DNA from: Chitinophagaceae bacterium
GTDB taxonomy: Bacteria > Bacteroidota > Bacteroidia > Chitinophagales > Chitinophagaceae
Assembly: GCA_947454155.1 (NCBI GenBank)
Contig: CANGIT010000003.1
Coordinates: forward strand, 1 to 64,000
DNA length: 64,000 bases
Direction: 5' to 3'
A program made the position numbers and the translations under genes. The notes beneath the pieces were generated by a model. It was not told the origin of the DNA. It searched no databases and saw only the letters and a program-made list of their open reading frames with translations. Every line of letters starts with the position of its first letter. The stretch's first letter is position 1. Below are positions 54,290 to 61,755 of this stretch, piece by piece.

Positions 54290-54312
54290 GCCTCAAAAAT
54301 AAATTTTGAGGC
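54290..54312 (+). terminator. Intrinsic terminator of the T9SS cargo gene
   Basis: Stem GCCTCAAAA (54290-54298) / TTTTGAGGC (54304-54312), 5-base loop, then seven T. Confidence 0.92.
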
Positions 54313-54362
54313 TTTTTTTATTATGACTTTTCTACTCATGAAACATTGAACTTATTAAACGA

Positions 54363-54390
54363 AAAAAGCTCAGCAAATGCTGAGCTTTTT
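54363..54390. terminator. Orphan terminator-type hairpin
   Basis: Stem AAAAAGCTCAGCA (54363-54375) pairs perfectly with TGCTGAGCTTTTT (54378-54390) around an AA loop. No gene lies close on either strand apart from the already terminated T9SS cargo gene, so it probably marks the end of a lost gene. Confidence 0.7.
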
Positions 54391-54475
54391 AGTTGTACCG
54401 GAAGGAGGACAATTATCTAACCGGGTGATAATAGATTTATTGAAATTCTTACACTTTAAAAATAATTTGATTTAA

Positions 54476-54610
54476 TCAGAGCGAGAAACAGAATGTGAAT
54501 GAAGAATAAAGCACAACCCAAAAATCAGAATGAGAAACGGAATGAGAATGAAGAAAAAAGTACAACCCAAAAATGAGAGCGAGAAACAGAATGTGAATGA
54601 AGAAAAAAGT
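54476..54610. repeat. 49-bp tandem repeat, about 2.7 copies
   Basis: Copy 1 is 54476-54524, copy 2 is 54525-54573, copy 3 starts at 54574 and holds for about 36 bases. Each copy begins T(C/G)AGA..GAGAAAC and ends ACAACCCAAAAA (copies 1 and 2). A reversed partial version (GCTCTCAC...CGCTCTGAC) follows at 54625-54651. No spacers of constant length between unique segments, so not CRISPR. Confidence 0.85.
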
Positions 54611-54696
54611 CAGAACTACATGATCGCTCTCACTTTCATTTTCGCTCTGACTTTTATTACAGATATCAAATCCTAATTAGATAAAGTCTTAAAATC

Positions 54697-54729
54697 AAAA
54701 AAGACCGCCTTTGAAAAGCAGTCTTTTTT
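54697..54729 (-). terminator. Terminator downstream of the T9SS tail remnant
   Basis: Stem AAAAAAGACcGC (from 54697) pairs with GCaGTCTTTTTT (to 54729) with one mismatch and a 10-base loop; U-tracts on both strands. It lies 30 bases past the stop of the minus-strand remnant. Confidence 0.78.
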
Positions 54730-54758
54730 GTTATGAGATTTATTTTTTCAAGAAGTGA

Positions 54759-54980
54759 TTAGTTATTTCTTGATTTTACAATTTTAGTTGAATAAACTAC
54801 AGAATTATCAGCAGTTACAATTTTTACAATATACAAACCGTTGCTGTATTTTTTTAATCCTAAATCAACATTTGTAGATATGCCAGAACCGCTACTTAAA
54901 TTATCAATTCTATTAACAATTCTTCCTAAACGATCTATTATTTGGTAAATATCCCATGGTGAACAAAGTAGCACATGCAT
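54759..54980 (-). pseudogene. Isolated C-terminal sorting-domain remnant of a T9SS cargo gene
   Basis: The 73-codon frame ends in a type A T9SS sorting domain: IIDRLGRIVNRIDNL, KKYSNGLYIVKIVTAD, YSTKIVKSRNN. The first residues (MHVLLCSPWDIYQ) are unlike any such protein and there is no signal peptide or cargo domain in front, so the 5' part of the gene has been lost. It keeps its own terminator. Its broken end faces the broken end of the symporter remnant about 30 bases away. Confidence 0.8.
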
Positions 54981-55008
54981 TATAAACAGACGCCAATGAA
55001 CTCATTAA

Positions 55009-55443
55009 AGTGTACAATCTTATCTCGCACCACCAATTGCAGCTGTTTTTCTTTTGGGTGTTTATAGCAAAAGAATCAATGCCAAAGGAGCATTCAGCGC
55101 AATGGTCATTGGATTTGGAATAGGTATCTTTAGAATCATTCTCGAATTGAACAAATCTACATTAACAGGTTTTTGGTATGATTTTGCCAATCTCAATTTC
55201 TTGTATTTCTGTATTATTTTATTCTTGATTTCAATCGCATTAATGATCATCATTAGTTTGTTAAGCGAAGCTCCATCAGAAGCACAATTGAATGGATTAA
55301 CATTTGCAACTACAGTAAATGAAGACAAAGCAAATTCAAGAGCGAGTTGGAATGCAAAAGATGTTTGGCTTTCTGTATTTGTGGTTGTAATGATAGTTGC
55401 TATTTTCCTGTATTTCTCACCGTTAGGTGTAGGTGACGCATAA
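55009..55443 (+). pseudogene. C-terminal remnant of a sodium/solute symporter (SSS family)
   Basis: Reading from 55009 gives SVQSYLAPPIAAVFLLGVYS, KRINAKGAFSAMVIGFGIGI, then two further hydrophobic segments (NFLYFCIILFLISIALMIII, VWLSVFVVVMIVAIFLYF) and a TAA at 55441. This is the last roughly 145 residues of an SglT-like transporter, which is normally about 500-600 residues. In the same frame TAA at 55006-55008 stands just before the homology, so the rest is absent. A functional short gene from an internal start is possible but unlikely. Confidence 0.82.
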
Positions 55444-55466
55444 GAAAAATGATTTCGTATTATTTA

Positions 55467-55496
55467 AAATCCCGGCTTTATGTCGGGATTTTTTTT
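55467..55496 (+). terminator. Intrinsic terminator after the symporter remnant
   Basis: Stem AAATCCCGGC (55467-55476) / GTCGGGATTT (55482-55491) with one G-T pair, 5-base loop, then a T-run to 55496. Confidence 0.85.
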
Positions 55497-55514
55497 AAAC
55501 ACAAACTTAAATGA

Positions 55515-56414
55515 TTAAATAAAATTCTTTCGATAATTTGCCGGAGACAGTCCTGTGAAACTTTTAAAAAAACGAGAGAAATGATGACGGTCGTAAAACC
55601 CACATTTAACTGCTACTTGATCTATTGAAATATTCGTGTGATGAAAAAGTGTAATCGCATGATCAATTCTTCTTTGCAAAATAAAATCTCGAACGGTACA
55701 TTTAAGGTTATCCTTAAACAATCTGGCGAATGAATTTTTTGCCAGGTTGGCTATTTTACTCAACTCTTGATTCGTAAGCGGATCTACAATATGGTTATCA
55801 ATATGTTTAACAATATTTAAAATTCTTTCATCGATAGTAGGCACTTTCCAAATTAATGCTGGGAGCAATTGAATTGCATACAACACAAAATATTTTATGC
55901 TGATATTATTTCTAAAATCAATAAAAACGGGCTCTTCTATCATTTTTAATTCTATGCTTCTGATTAATTTTTCAGCATATGTATCTATTTCAAATTGATA
56001 AACGTTTGGTTTAATCCAATCATAAGGGAAACCCATTTTAAAATGAACAAACATTTGATCAATCATACCCTCTTTATTGTATAAATTGATTTCTGATTCT
56101 TTATTTATTTGAATGCTTTTAATTTTTTCATATTTAAACTTACTGGGCTTTTTTAAATAACATGAGAAGGCCGTATTAGGTGGAATTATAATTATGGATT
56201 TGGGTCGAATTTCAAATGTTTTTCCTTCAAATGAAATGAATCCTCCACCAAGACGACTATGATAAATTCTCCAAAAAGGTGAAGTCAAATTTTGACACTG
56301 CCATTCTGCAAGCATTGAATAGCGGCTGCAAAGAATAGAAATTTTTACATCTGTAATTTCCTGTTTTGTCTCCCATGGATCATATTTCTGTTGATCTGAA
56401 ATCAAGTTACTCAT
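55515..56414 (-). CDS. AraC-family transcriptional regulator
   Basis: A 299-residue regulator. An N-terminal cupin-like sugar-sensing part (GGGFISFEGKTFEIRPKSI, IPPNTAFSCYLKKP) is followed by a C-terminal double helix-turn-helix (about 200-299): LTNQELSKIANLAKNSFARL and SIDQVAVKCGFYDRHHFSRF, with the family end FTGLSPANYRKNF. Divergent from the fucose operon with a 220-base shared control region containing paired direct repeats, so it most likely senses a sugar or its breakdown product and controls that operon and itself. Confidence 0.92.
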   Translation of the reverse strand: MSNLISDQQKYDPWETKQEITDVKISILCSRYSMLAEWQCQNLTSPFWRIYHSRLGGGFISFEGKTFEIRPKSIIIIPPNTAFSCYLKKPSKFKYEKIKSIQINKESEINLYNKEGMIDQMFVHFKMGFPYDWIKPNVYQFEIDTYAEKLIRSIELKMIEEPVFIDFRNNISIKYFVLYAIQLLPALIWKVPTIDERILNIVKHIDNHIVDPLTNQELSKIANLAKNSFARLFKDNLKCTVRDFILQRRIDHAITLFHHTNISIDQVAVKCGFYDRHHFSRFFKSFTGLSPANYRKNFI

Positions 56415-56436
56415 GTTTCAACGATTATATCAACTA

Positions 56437-56444
56437 CAAAAATA
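56437..56444 (-). promoter_or_regulatory. -7 promoter element (TATTTTTG) for the AraC-type gene
   Basis: The minus strand reads TATTTTTG, an exact TAnnTTTG match, 22 bases before the regulator's start. The nearer of the two direct repeats begins 12 bases upstream of it, in the -33 region. Confidence 0.6.
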
Positions 56445-56456
56445 ACAACTAACTAT

Positions 56457-56491
56457 GTTTATTTTATACACAAATTGGGTTTTTTTATACA
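56457..56491. promoter_or_regulatory. Paired direct repeats, candidate AraC-type operator
   Basis: GTTTATTTTATACA (56457-56470) and GGTTTTTTTATACA (56478-56491) match at 12 of 14 positions and are spaced exactly 21 bases start to start, two helical turns. AraC-family dimers typically bind direct half-sites with this spacing. The left copy overlaps the -33 region of the regulator's own promoter. Confidence 0.65.
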
Positions 56492-56634
56492 ACTGCTTCT
56501 ATTTTCAAAAAATTATCTTCGTTTTGTTTATTCGTAATTGTTTGAAGCGAATGCTAACTAAATAAAAAGTTGAATATCAGTTTAGCGTTTCCAGAAATAA
56601 TAAAATAAATACTCAAAAAAATTAAAAAGAAAGT

Positions 56635-57399
56635 ATGTTTTCATTGCAAAACAAAAAAGTTTTAATAACAGGTGCTGGCAGTGGAATTGGCAAATCAACA
56701 GCATTGATTTTGTCTGAAATGGGCGCTTCTGTTTTTGTAACTGATTTGAATAAAACGAATGCAGATGAAGTAACTGATAATATTAATGAAAACGGAGGTA
56801 CAGCAGAAACCATAATTTTCAACGTAGCAAAAAACCATGAAGTAAAAAATGCATTTTCAAAAATAAATAAACTCGATATCCTAATAAATTGTGCTGGAAT
56901 CAGCCATATCGGAAATGCAGAAAACACAACTGAAGAAGATTTCGAAAATGTATTTAATGTAAATGTAAAAGGCACTTTTAATTGCATGCATGAAGCCATA
57001 CCAATTATGAAATCAAATGGTGGTGGTGTAATTATTAATATCAGCTCCATAGCGGCAAAAGTTGGACTAACAGAAAGATTTGCATACAGCATGAGTAAAG
57101 GAGCCGTATATGCAATGACATTGAGTGTAGCAAAAGATTACATCAGTGAAAACATCAGATGCAATTGCATTTCTCCAGCAAGAGTACACACACCATTTGT
57201 AGATGATTTTATTTCAAAACATTATCCCGGTAAAGAAAAAGAAGTTTTCGAAAAGCTTTCGAAAAGTCAGCCCATTGGAAGAATGGGAACCACAAATGAA
57301 ATAGCTGCTTTGATCTTGTATTTATGCAGCGATGAAGCGGCTTTTATTACAGGTAGTGATTTTCCTATTGATGGCGGATTTGTAACACTAAATAATTAA
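56635..57399 (+). CDS. SDR dehydrogenase, probable 2-keto-3-deoxy-L-fuconate dehydrogenase
   Basis: A 254-residue classical SDR: LITGAGSGIGKSTALIL, acidic VTDLN after strand 2 (NAD preference), INCAGISHIG, NISSIAAKVG, and Tyr/Lys in AYSMSKGAVYAMT; C-terminal FPIDGGFV. In the non-phosphorylative L-fucose/L-rhamnose routes an SDR of this type oxidises 2-keto-3-deoxy-L-fuconate at C4. The assignment comes from the neighbours: the next gene encodes the hydrolase for the resulting diketo acid, 24 bases downstream. Confidence 0.85.
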   Translation: MFSLQNKKVLITGAGSGIGKSTALILSEMGASVFVTDLNKTNADEVTDNINENGGTAETIIFNVAKNHEVKNAFSKINKLDILINCAGISHIGNAENTTEEDFENVFNVNVKGTFNCMHEAIPIMKSNGGGVIINISSIAAKVGLTERFAYSMSKGAVYAMTLSVAKDYISENIRCNCISPARVHTPFVDDFISKHYPGKEKEVFEKLSKSQPIGRMGTTNEIAALILYLCSDEAAFITGSDFPIDGGFVTLNN

Positions 57400-57423
57400 A
57401 AAATAAAAATTCAAAAGTTAAAA

Positions 57424-58275
57424 GTGAAATTAATACGATTTGGAACAATTGAAAACGAAAAACCTGGCATTCATATTGACGGCAACAATTACGATGTAAG
57501 TGCATTTGTGAATGACTACGATGAACATTTTTTTGCCAATGATGGCATACAAGATTTAAGCAACCAATTGGTTGAAAAAAATCTTCCTTCAATTCCTGAG
57601 TCATCTAGAATTGCGGCTCCAATTGCGCGACCTTCAAAAATCATTTGTGTTGGTTTGAATTATGCAAAACATGCAAAGGAAACCAATGCCGATATCCCAA
57701 AAGAACCAATCATTTTCTTGAAGGCAACCACATCACATTCAGGACCATTTGACAATATCATTATCCCCAAAAATTCAGTAAAAACAGATTGGGAAGTGGA
57801 GTTAGCCATTGTAATTGAAAAAAAAGCCAGCTATGTTGAAATTGATGAAGCGATGGATTATGTAGCTGGATATGTTTTACATAATGATGTTAGTGAAAGA
57901 GCATTTCAATTAGAAAGAGGAGGAACATGGGATAAAGGAAAAGGTTGCGACAGCTTTGCACCAATTGGTCCATGGTTGGTAACCAAGGATGAAATCAAAG
58001 ATCCACATAATTTACGCCTATGGTTGTCTGTTAATGGAACATTAATGCAAGATGGAAATACAGATGATTTGATTTTCAATATCCCATTTTTAGTTTCTTA
58101 TATCAGTCAATTTATGACCTTATTGCCCGGCGATATTATAAGCACAGGAACGCCTGCTGGTGTTGGTCTTGGCTTTACCCCTAATATATTTTTAAAAGAA
58201 GGAGATGTTGTAGAATTAGGAATTGAAGGATTGGGATGTAGCAAACAGCAAGTTGTATCCTACACTAAAATGTAA
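57424..58275 (+). CDS. FAA-hydrolase family protein, probable 2,4-diketo-3-deoxy-L-fuconate hydrolase
   Basis: A 283-residue fumarylacetoacetase-family enzyme starting at GTG. Seen: KIICVGLNYAKHAKET, IIFLKATTSHSGPFD, metal ligands in TDWEVELAIVIEKK (Glu, Glu) and LHNDVSERAFQLE (Asp), and STGTPAGVGLGF. Such enzymes cleave 2,4-diketo-3-deoxy sugar acids to pyruvate and, from L-fucose, L-lactate. Same operon as the SDR; the next gene follows by 22 bases. Confidence 0.87.
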   Translation: MKLIRFGTIENEKPGIHIDGNNYDVSAFVNDYDEHFFANDGIQDLSNQLVEKNLPSIPESSRIAAPIARPSKIICVGLNYAKHAKETNADIPKEPIIFLKATTSHSGPFDNIIIPKNSVKTDWEVELAIVIEKKASYVEIDEAMDYVAGYVLHNDVSERAFQLERGGTWDKGKGCDSFAPIGPWLVTKDEIKDPHNLRLWLSVNGTLMQDGNTDDLIFNIPFLVSYISQFMTLLPGDIISTGTPAGVGLGFTPNIFLKEGDVVELGIEGLGCSKQQVVSYTKM

Positions 58276-58297
58276 CTATTAAAATAATAAAACGTAT

Positions 58298-59545
58298 ATG
58301 AAAAGTAAGAACCCTTATTTATTTGCATTTATGCTCATTACCACTTTATTCTTTATGTGGGGATTTGCACATAATCTAGATCCTATATTAATTCCTCATT
58401 TAAAAAAATCATTTACACTTAGTACTACACAAGCCACTTTGGTTGACTCTGCAGTATTTATCGCGTATTTTATCATGGCCTTGCCTGCAGGGTTTATCAT
58501 GAAAAAATATGGTTATAAATCCGGCATCATATTGGGTTTGCTTTTATTTGCATTGGGTTCGTTTTTATTTGTACCTGCCGCCAATAACCAGTCGTATAAT
58601 TTCTTTTTAGTGGCATTATTTATTATTGCATGTGGCTTAACAATTTTGGAAACTGCAGCAAATCCTTATGCCGCATTATTAGGCGACCCTAAAACATCGG
58701 TACAAAGATTGAATTTAGCACAGTCTTTCAATGGTTTGGCAGCTGCTTTAGCTCCGGTTATTGGCGGTTATTTAATTTTCACAAAAGGTAAATCGGAAGC
58801 AGAGTTGAATCTAATGAGTGAATCTGCAAGAAAAATCGCATTGGCATCTGAAGCGTCTACAGTAAAGACACCCTACATCGTTTTAGGCATTGTATTGATT
58901 TTAATTGCGGTTATTTTTGGATTTACCAAACTTCCAAAAATAGAGATTAAAAGTAAAAAAGCATCAAGTAAAACGGTTTTCCATGCGCTAAAACACAAAC
59001 ATTTAAGCTGGGCTGTAGTGGCACAATTTTTTTATGTTGGTGCGCAAGTGTCAGTTTTCAGTTTATTTATTTTATACGCTACCAAAGCGGCTACAATTGA
59101 TGAACACACCGCAGCCATTTACCTTAGCACCTGTGGTTTTGCATTTTTAGTAGGTCGTTTTTTAGGTACTTTTTTAATGCGATTTATTTCACCCGCTTCT
59201 TTATTAGCAATGTATGCTATAATAAATGTTTTATTGTGCATCATAGCCATGCTAGGCACCGGCATGATTACCATTTATTCCATTGTTGGCATTTGTTTTT
59301 TCATGTCAATTATGTTTCCAACTATTTTTTCTTTAGGCATTAAAAATCTCGATGGTGACACTGAATATGGAAGTAGTTTAATCATTATGTCGATTGTAGG
59401 TGGGGCAATTTTACCAAGAGCATTTGGCGTAATTAGTGATGCGTACAATAATATTCAAATGGGGTATATAGTCCCTTTAATTTGCTTTGTTGTTATATTT
59501 TATTTTGGCATTAAAGGATATAAAACACAAGAATCTAAAAAATAA
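58298..59545 (+). CDS. fucP: L-fucose:H+ symporter (MFS)
   Basis: A 415-residue MFS transporter with 12 hydrophobic segments. The start KNPYLFAFMLITTLFFMWGF, AHNLDPILIPHLKKSF, and LETAANPYAALLGDP are FucP/NagP-family hallmarks; the Asn-Leu-Asp (HNLDP) carries the likely protonation site. The setting with L-fucose enzymes favours fucose, though related sugars are possible. Its presence may be connected with the loss of the nearby SSS transporter, but nothing shows they shared a substrate. Confidence 0.88.
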   Translation: MKSKNPYLFAFMLITTLFFMWGFAHNLDPILIPHLKKSFTLSTTQATLVDSAVFIAYFIMALPAGFIMKKYGYKSGIILGLLLFALGSFLFVPAANNQSYNFFLVALFIIACGLTILETAANPYAALLGDPKTSVQRLNLAQSFNGLAAALAPVIGGYLIFTKGKSEAELNLMSESARKIALASEASTVKTPYIVLGIVLILIAVIFGFTKLPKIEIKSKKASSKTVFHALKHKHLSWAVVAQFFYVGAQVSVFSLFILYATKAATIDEHTAAIYLSTCGFAFLVGRFLGTFLMRFISPASLLAMYAIINVLLCIIAMLGTGMITIYSIVGICFFMSIMFPTIFSLGIKNLDGDTEYGSSLIIMSIVGGAILPRAFGVISDAYNNIQMGYIVPLICFVVIFYFGIKGYKTQESKK

Positions 59546-59550
59546 TAAAA

Positions 59551-59889
59551 ATGACTAGACATTGTTTCGCTCTTGATTTGGTTGATGATCCAGCGCTAAT
59601 TGCTGAATATGAGCATTGGCATAAATCAGAAAACTCCTGGCCTGAAATCAAAAAAAGCATCCTTGATGCAGGCATAACACAAATGGAAATTTATCGAATA
59701 GGTAATCGTTTGTTTATGATTATGGAAACAGATGACAGTTATGATTCCGAAAGAAAAAACAACATGGATAAATTAAACCCTAAAGTACAAGAATGGGAAT
59801 TGTTGATGTGGAAATTTCAACAACCCTTGCCTTGGGCAAAAGAAGGCGAAAAATGGATTAAAATGGATAATATTTTTAAACTCATTTAA
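59551..59889 (+). CDS. L-rhamnose mutarotase family protein (sugar 1-epimerase)
   Basis: A 112-residue small ferredoxin-like fold protein. ALDLVDDPALIAEYEHWHK, NSWPEIKKSILDAGITQMEI and YRIGNRLFMIMETDD match the RhaM/DUF718 pattern (E-Y..H...WPE..... G). It interconverts anomers of a 6-deoxyhexose, feeding the aldose dehydrogenase the right one. In this operon the substrate is probably L-fucose. Located 5 bases after fucP. Confidence 0.88.
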   Translation: MTRHCFALDLVDDPALIAEYEHWHKSENSWPEIKKSILDAGITQMEIYRIGNRLFMIMETDDSYDSERKNNMDKLNPKVQEWELLMWKFQQPLPWAKEGEKWIKMDNIFKLI

Positions 59890-59896
59890 GTAACCC

Positions 59897-60733
59897 ATGA
59901 GAATTGATGCACATCAACATTTTTGGCATTACCATCCTAAAAAACATGAATGGATTGAAGACAATATGTCCGTAATAAGAAAGGATTTTTTGCCTTCAGA
60001 TTTTTTGCCATTACTTCAAGAAAATAATTTCGATGGTTGCATTGCCGTACAGGCAGATCAAAACGAAATAGAAACAAAATTTCTAATTGATCTTGCCATA
60101 AAAAATAACGTTATCCAAGGCGTTGTTGGTTGGGTAGATTTAAAAGCAGAAAACATTTATGAACAACTAGCTTATTATAAACAGTATGATGTTGTAAGAG
60201 GTTTCAGACATGTACTGCAAAATGAGGAACCGGATTTCATGCTAGAATCTAATTTCCTAAACGGAATACAATGCTTACAAGATTTTAATTACACATACGA
60301 TTTACTCATTTTTCCGCAGCATTTACCCGCTGCAATTAAACTTGTAAAACAGAATCCCCATCAGCTTTTTGTTATCGACCACATTGCAAAACCATACATA
60401 AAATTTGGACTTATTGCACAATGGAAAAAAGACATTGAATTAATAGCAAAATTTGAAAATGTTTTTTGCAAAATAAGTGGAATGGTTACTGAAGTGGATT
60501 ATGAAAATTGGCAAGACTCTGATTTTTTGCCATACCTAGATATTGTTGTAAAAGCTTTTGGCACGAAAAGAATAATGTATGGAAGCGACTGGCCCGTGTG
60601 CTTGGTTGCAGCATCGTATCCTGAAATGCTGAATGTTGTAGAAAATTATTTCAACGGTTTTTCAGAAACTGAACAGGAAGATTTTTTTGGGAAAAATGCA
60701 CAACTATTTTATCAATTAAATAAAATAAAGTGA
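59897..60733 (+). CDS. Amidohydrolase, probable L-fuconolactonase
   Basis: A 278-residue COG3618-type amidohydrolase. RIDAHQHFWHYHPKKHEW (HxH metal motif), GVVGWVDL, VVRGFRHVLQNEE, LFVIDHIAKPYIK, FCKISGM and IMYGSDWPVCLV (Asp) are the conserved blocks. It would open L-fucono-1,5-lactone to L-fuconate. Overlaps the next gene by 4 bases. Confidence 0.9.
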   Translation: MRIDAHQHFWHYHPKKHEWIEDNMSVIRKDFLPSDFLPLLQENNFDGCIAVQADQNEIETKFLIDLAIKNNVIQGVVGWVDLKAENIYEQLAYYKQYDVVRGFRHVLQNEEPDFMLESNFLNGIQCLQDFNYTYDLLIFPQHLPAAIKLVKQNPHQLFVIDHIAKPYIKFGLIAQWKKDIELIAKFENVFCKISGMVTEVDYENWQDSDFLPYLDIVVKAFGTKRIMYGSDWPVCLVAASYPEMLNVVENYFNGFSETEQEDFFGKNAQLFYQLNKIK

Positions 60734-61755
60734 TTACAAAAATACCACCGATAATATTTGGCACCAGTGGCTTAGGCAATTTGTATACAGCGCCATCATT
60801 TGAGGTTAAAATGGAAATTATAAATCAATTCATTACGCATGCTCCAGGCGGCATTTCTATGTTTGATACAGCCGGTAAATATGGAGCGGGCTTAGCTTTG
60901 GAAGTACTAGGCAAATGCTTAAAAAAATTAAATGTCAAAAAAGAAGACGTTATCATCAGTAATAAATTGGGTTGGTACCAAACTGAATTAACAACGTCTG
61001 AACCAACATTCGAAAAAGGAATTTGGAAAGATTTAAAAAACGATGCCATTCAAAAAATTAGCTACAAAGGCATTATAGATTGTTTTAATCAAGGCAATGA
61101 TTTACTTGGCGATTACCCTTCACAGATGGCTTCTGTACACGATCCGGATGAATATCTTGCTGCAGCAACAAATAAAAAAGAAGAAGAAAAAAGATACAAC
61201 GATATTTTAGAATCTTATATCGCATTAAACGAATTAAAGCAACAAGGAAAAATCATATCGATTGGCGTGGGTGCCAAAAACTGGAAAATAACCGAACGCA
61301 TCTCTCACGATATCAAATTGGATTGGGTAATGTTTGCCAACAGCATCACTTTAAAAGCGCATCCGAAAGAATTGCTTGCATTTGTAGAAGCGTTACATAA
61401 TCAGCAAACAACTGTAATTAATTCGGCAGTATTCAATGGAGGATTTTTGGTAGGCAAAGATTTTTACAATTATGTAAAAGTTGATTCCTCAACAGATGAA
61501 GGTAAAAAATTGTATGCATGGAGAACATCATTTTTTGAATTATGTAATGCATTTGAAATTCATCCTGCAGCAGCTTGTATGAACTTTGGATTGAACATAC
61601 CAGGTGTAGATAGTATCGCCATCAGCACTTCTCGTCCCGAAAAAGTAAAAGAAAATATTGGTATGGCAACAAAAAATATTCCTGCAACATTTTGGGAGGC
61701 GATGAAGCGAAAGGGTTTATTGTCTGAAATTATTAACAACAAAAAAAATCAATAA
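60730..61755 (+). CDS. Aldo/keto reductase, probable L-fucose (D-threo-aldose) 1-dehydrogenase
   Basis: A 341-residue AKR starting at GTG: IIFGTSGLGNLY, ISMFDTAGKYGAGLALE (Asp, Tyr), VIISNKLGWY (Lys) and MASVHDPDEYL (His) give the AKR tetrad; GKIISIGVGAKNW and a C-terminal cofactor segment ISTSRPEKVKENIG follow. It belongs to the D-threo-aldose 1-dehydrogenase group that oxidises L-fucose to the lactone with NAD(P). Start overlaps the lactonase stop; its stop overlaps the next start (TAATG). Confidence 0.88.
   Translation: MITKIPPIIFGTSGLGNLYTAPSFEVKMEIINQFITHAPGGISMFDTAGKYGAGLALEVLGKCLKKLNVKKEDVIISNKLGWYQTELTTSEPTFEKGIWKDLKNDAIQKISYKGIIDCFNQGNDLLGDYPSQMASVHDPDEYLAAATNKKEEEKRYNDILESYIALNELKQQGKIISIGVGAKNWKITERISHDIKLDWVMFANSITLKAHPKELLAFVEALHNQQTTVINSAVFNGGFLVGKDFYNYVKVDSSTDEGKKLYAWRTSFFELCNAFEIHPAAACMNFGLNIPGVDSIAISTSRPEKVKENIGMATKNIPATFWEAMKRKGLLSEIINNKKNQ

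Larger units (their letters stand above)
54313..54758. other. Gene-free stretch at the left side of the scar
   Basis: No credible reading frame. It holds, in order: a second terminator-like hairpin (54363-54390), a GTACCGGAAGGAGGAC segment (54395-54410) that faintly recalls the 3' end of a minus-strand tRNA but lacks an intact T-arm, a 49-bp tandem repeat (54476-54610), a 10-bp inverted repeat (54605-54614 with 54646-54655), and a terminator for the remnant at 54759. The sequence is strongly A+T rich. Confidence 0.6.

Noticed and set aside
54395-54430. Possible minus-strand tRNA 3' end (CCGGAAGGAGGAC then TCTAACCGGGTGA on the plus strand)
   Set aside because: The T-loop is not intact and no anticodon arm, D-arm or 5' acceptor strand can be found to the right, so at most a decayed remnant.
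54476-54655. Possible CRISPR array
   Set aside because: The 49-bp units are contiguous, with no unique spacers, only about 2.7 copies, and no cas gene in the window.
55054-55443. A stand-alone 129-residue membrane protein gene
   Set aside because: The sequence is the C-terminal end of an SSS symporter, and homology extends upstream of the first start codon to about 55009 before an in-frame stop, so it is better read as a gene remnant.
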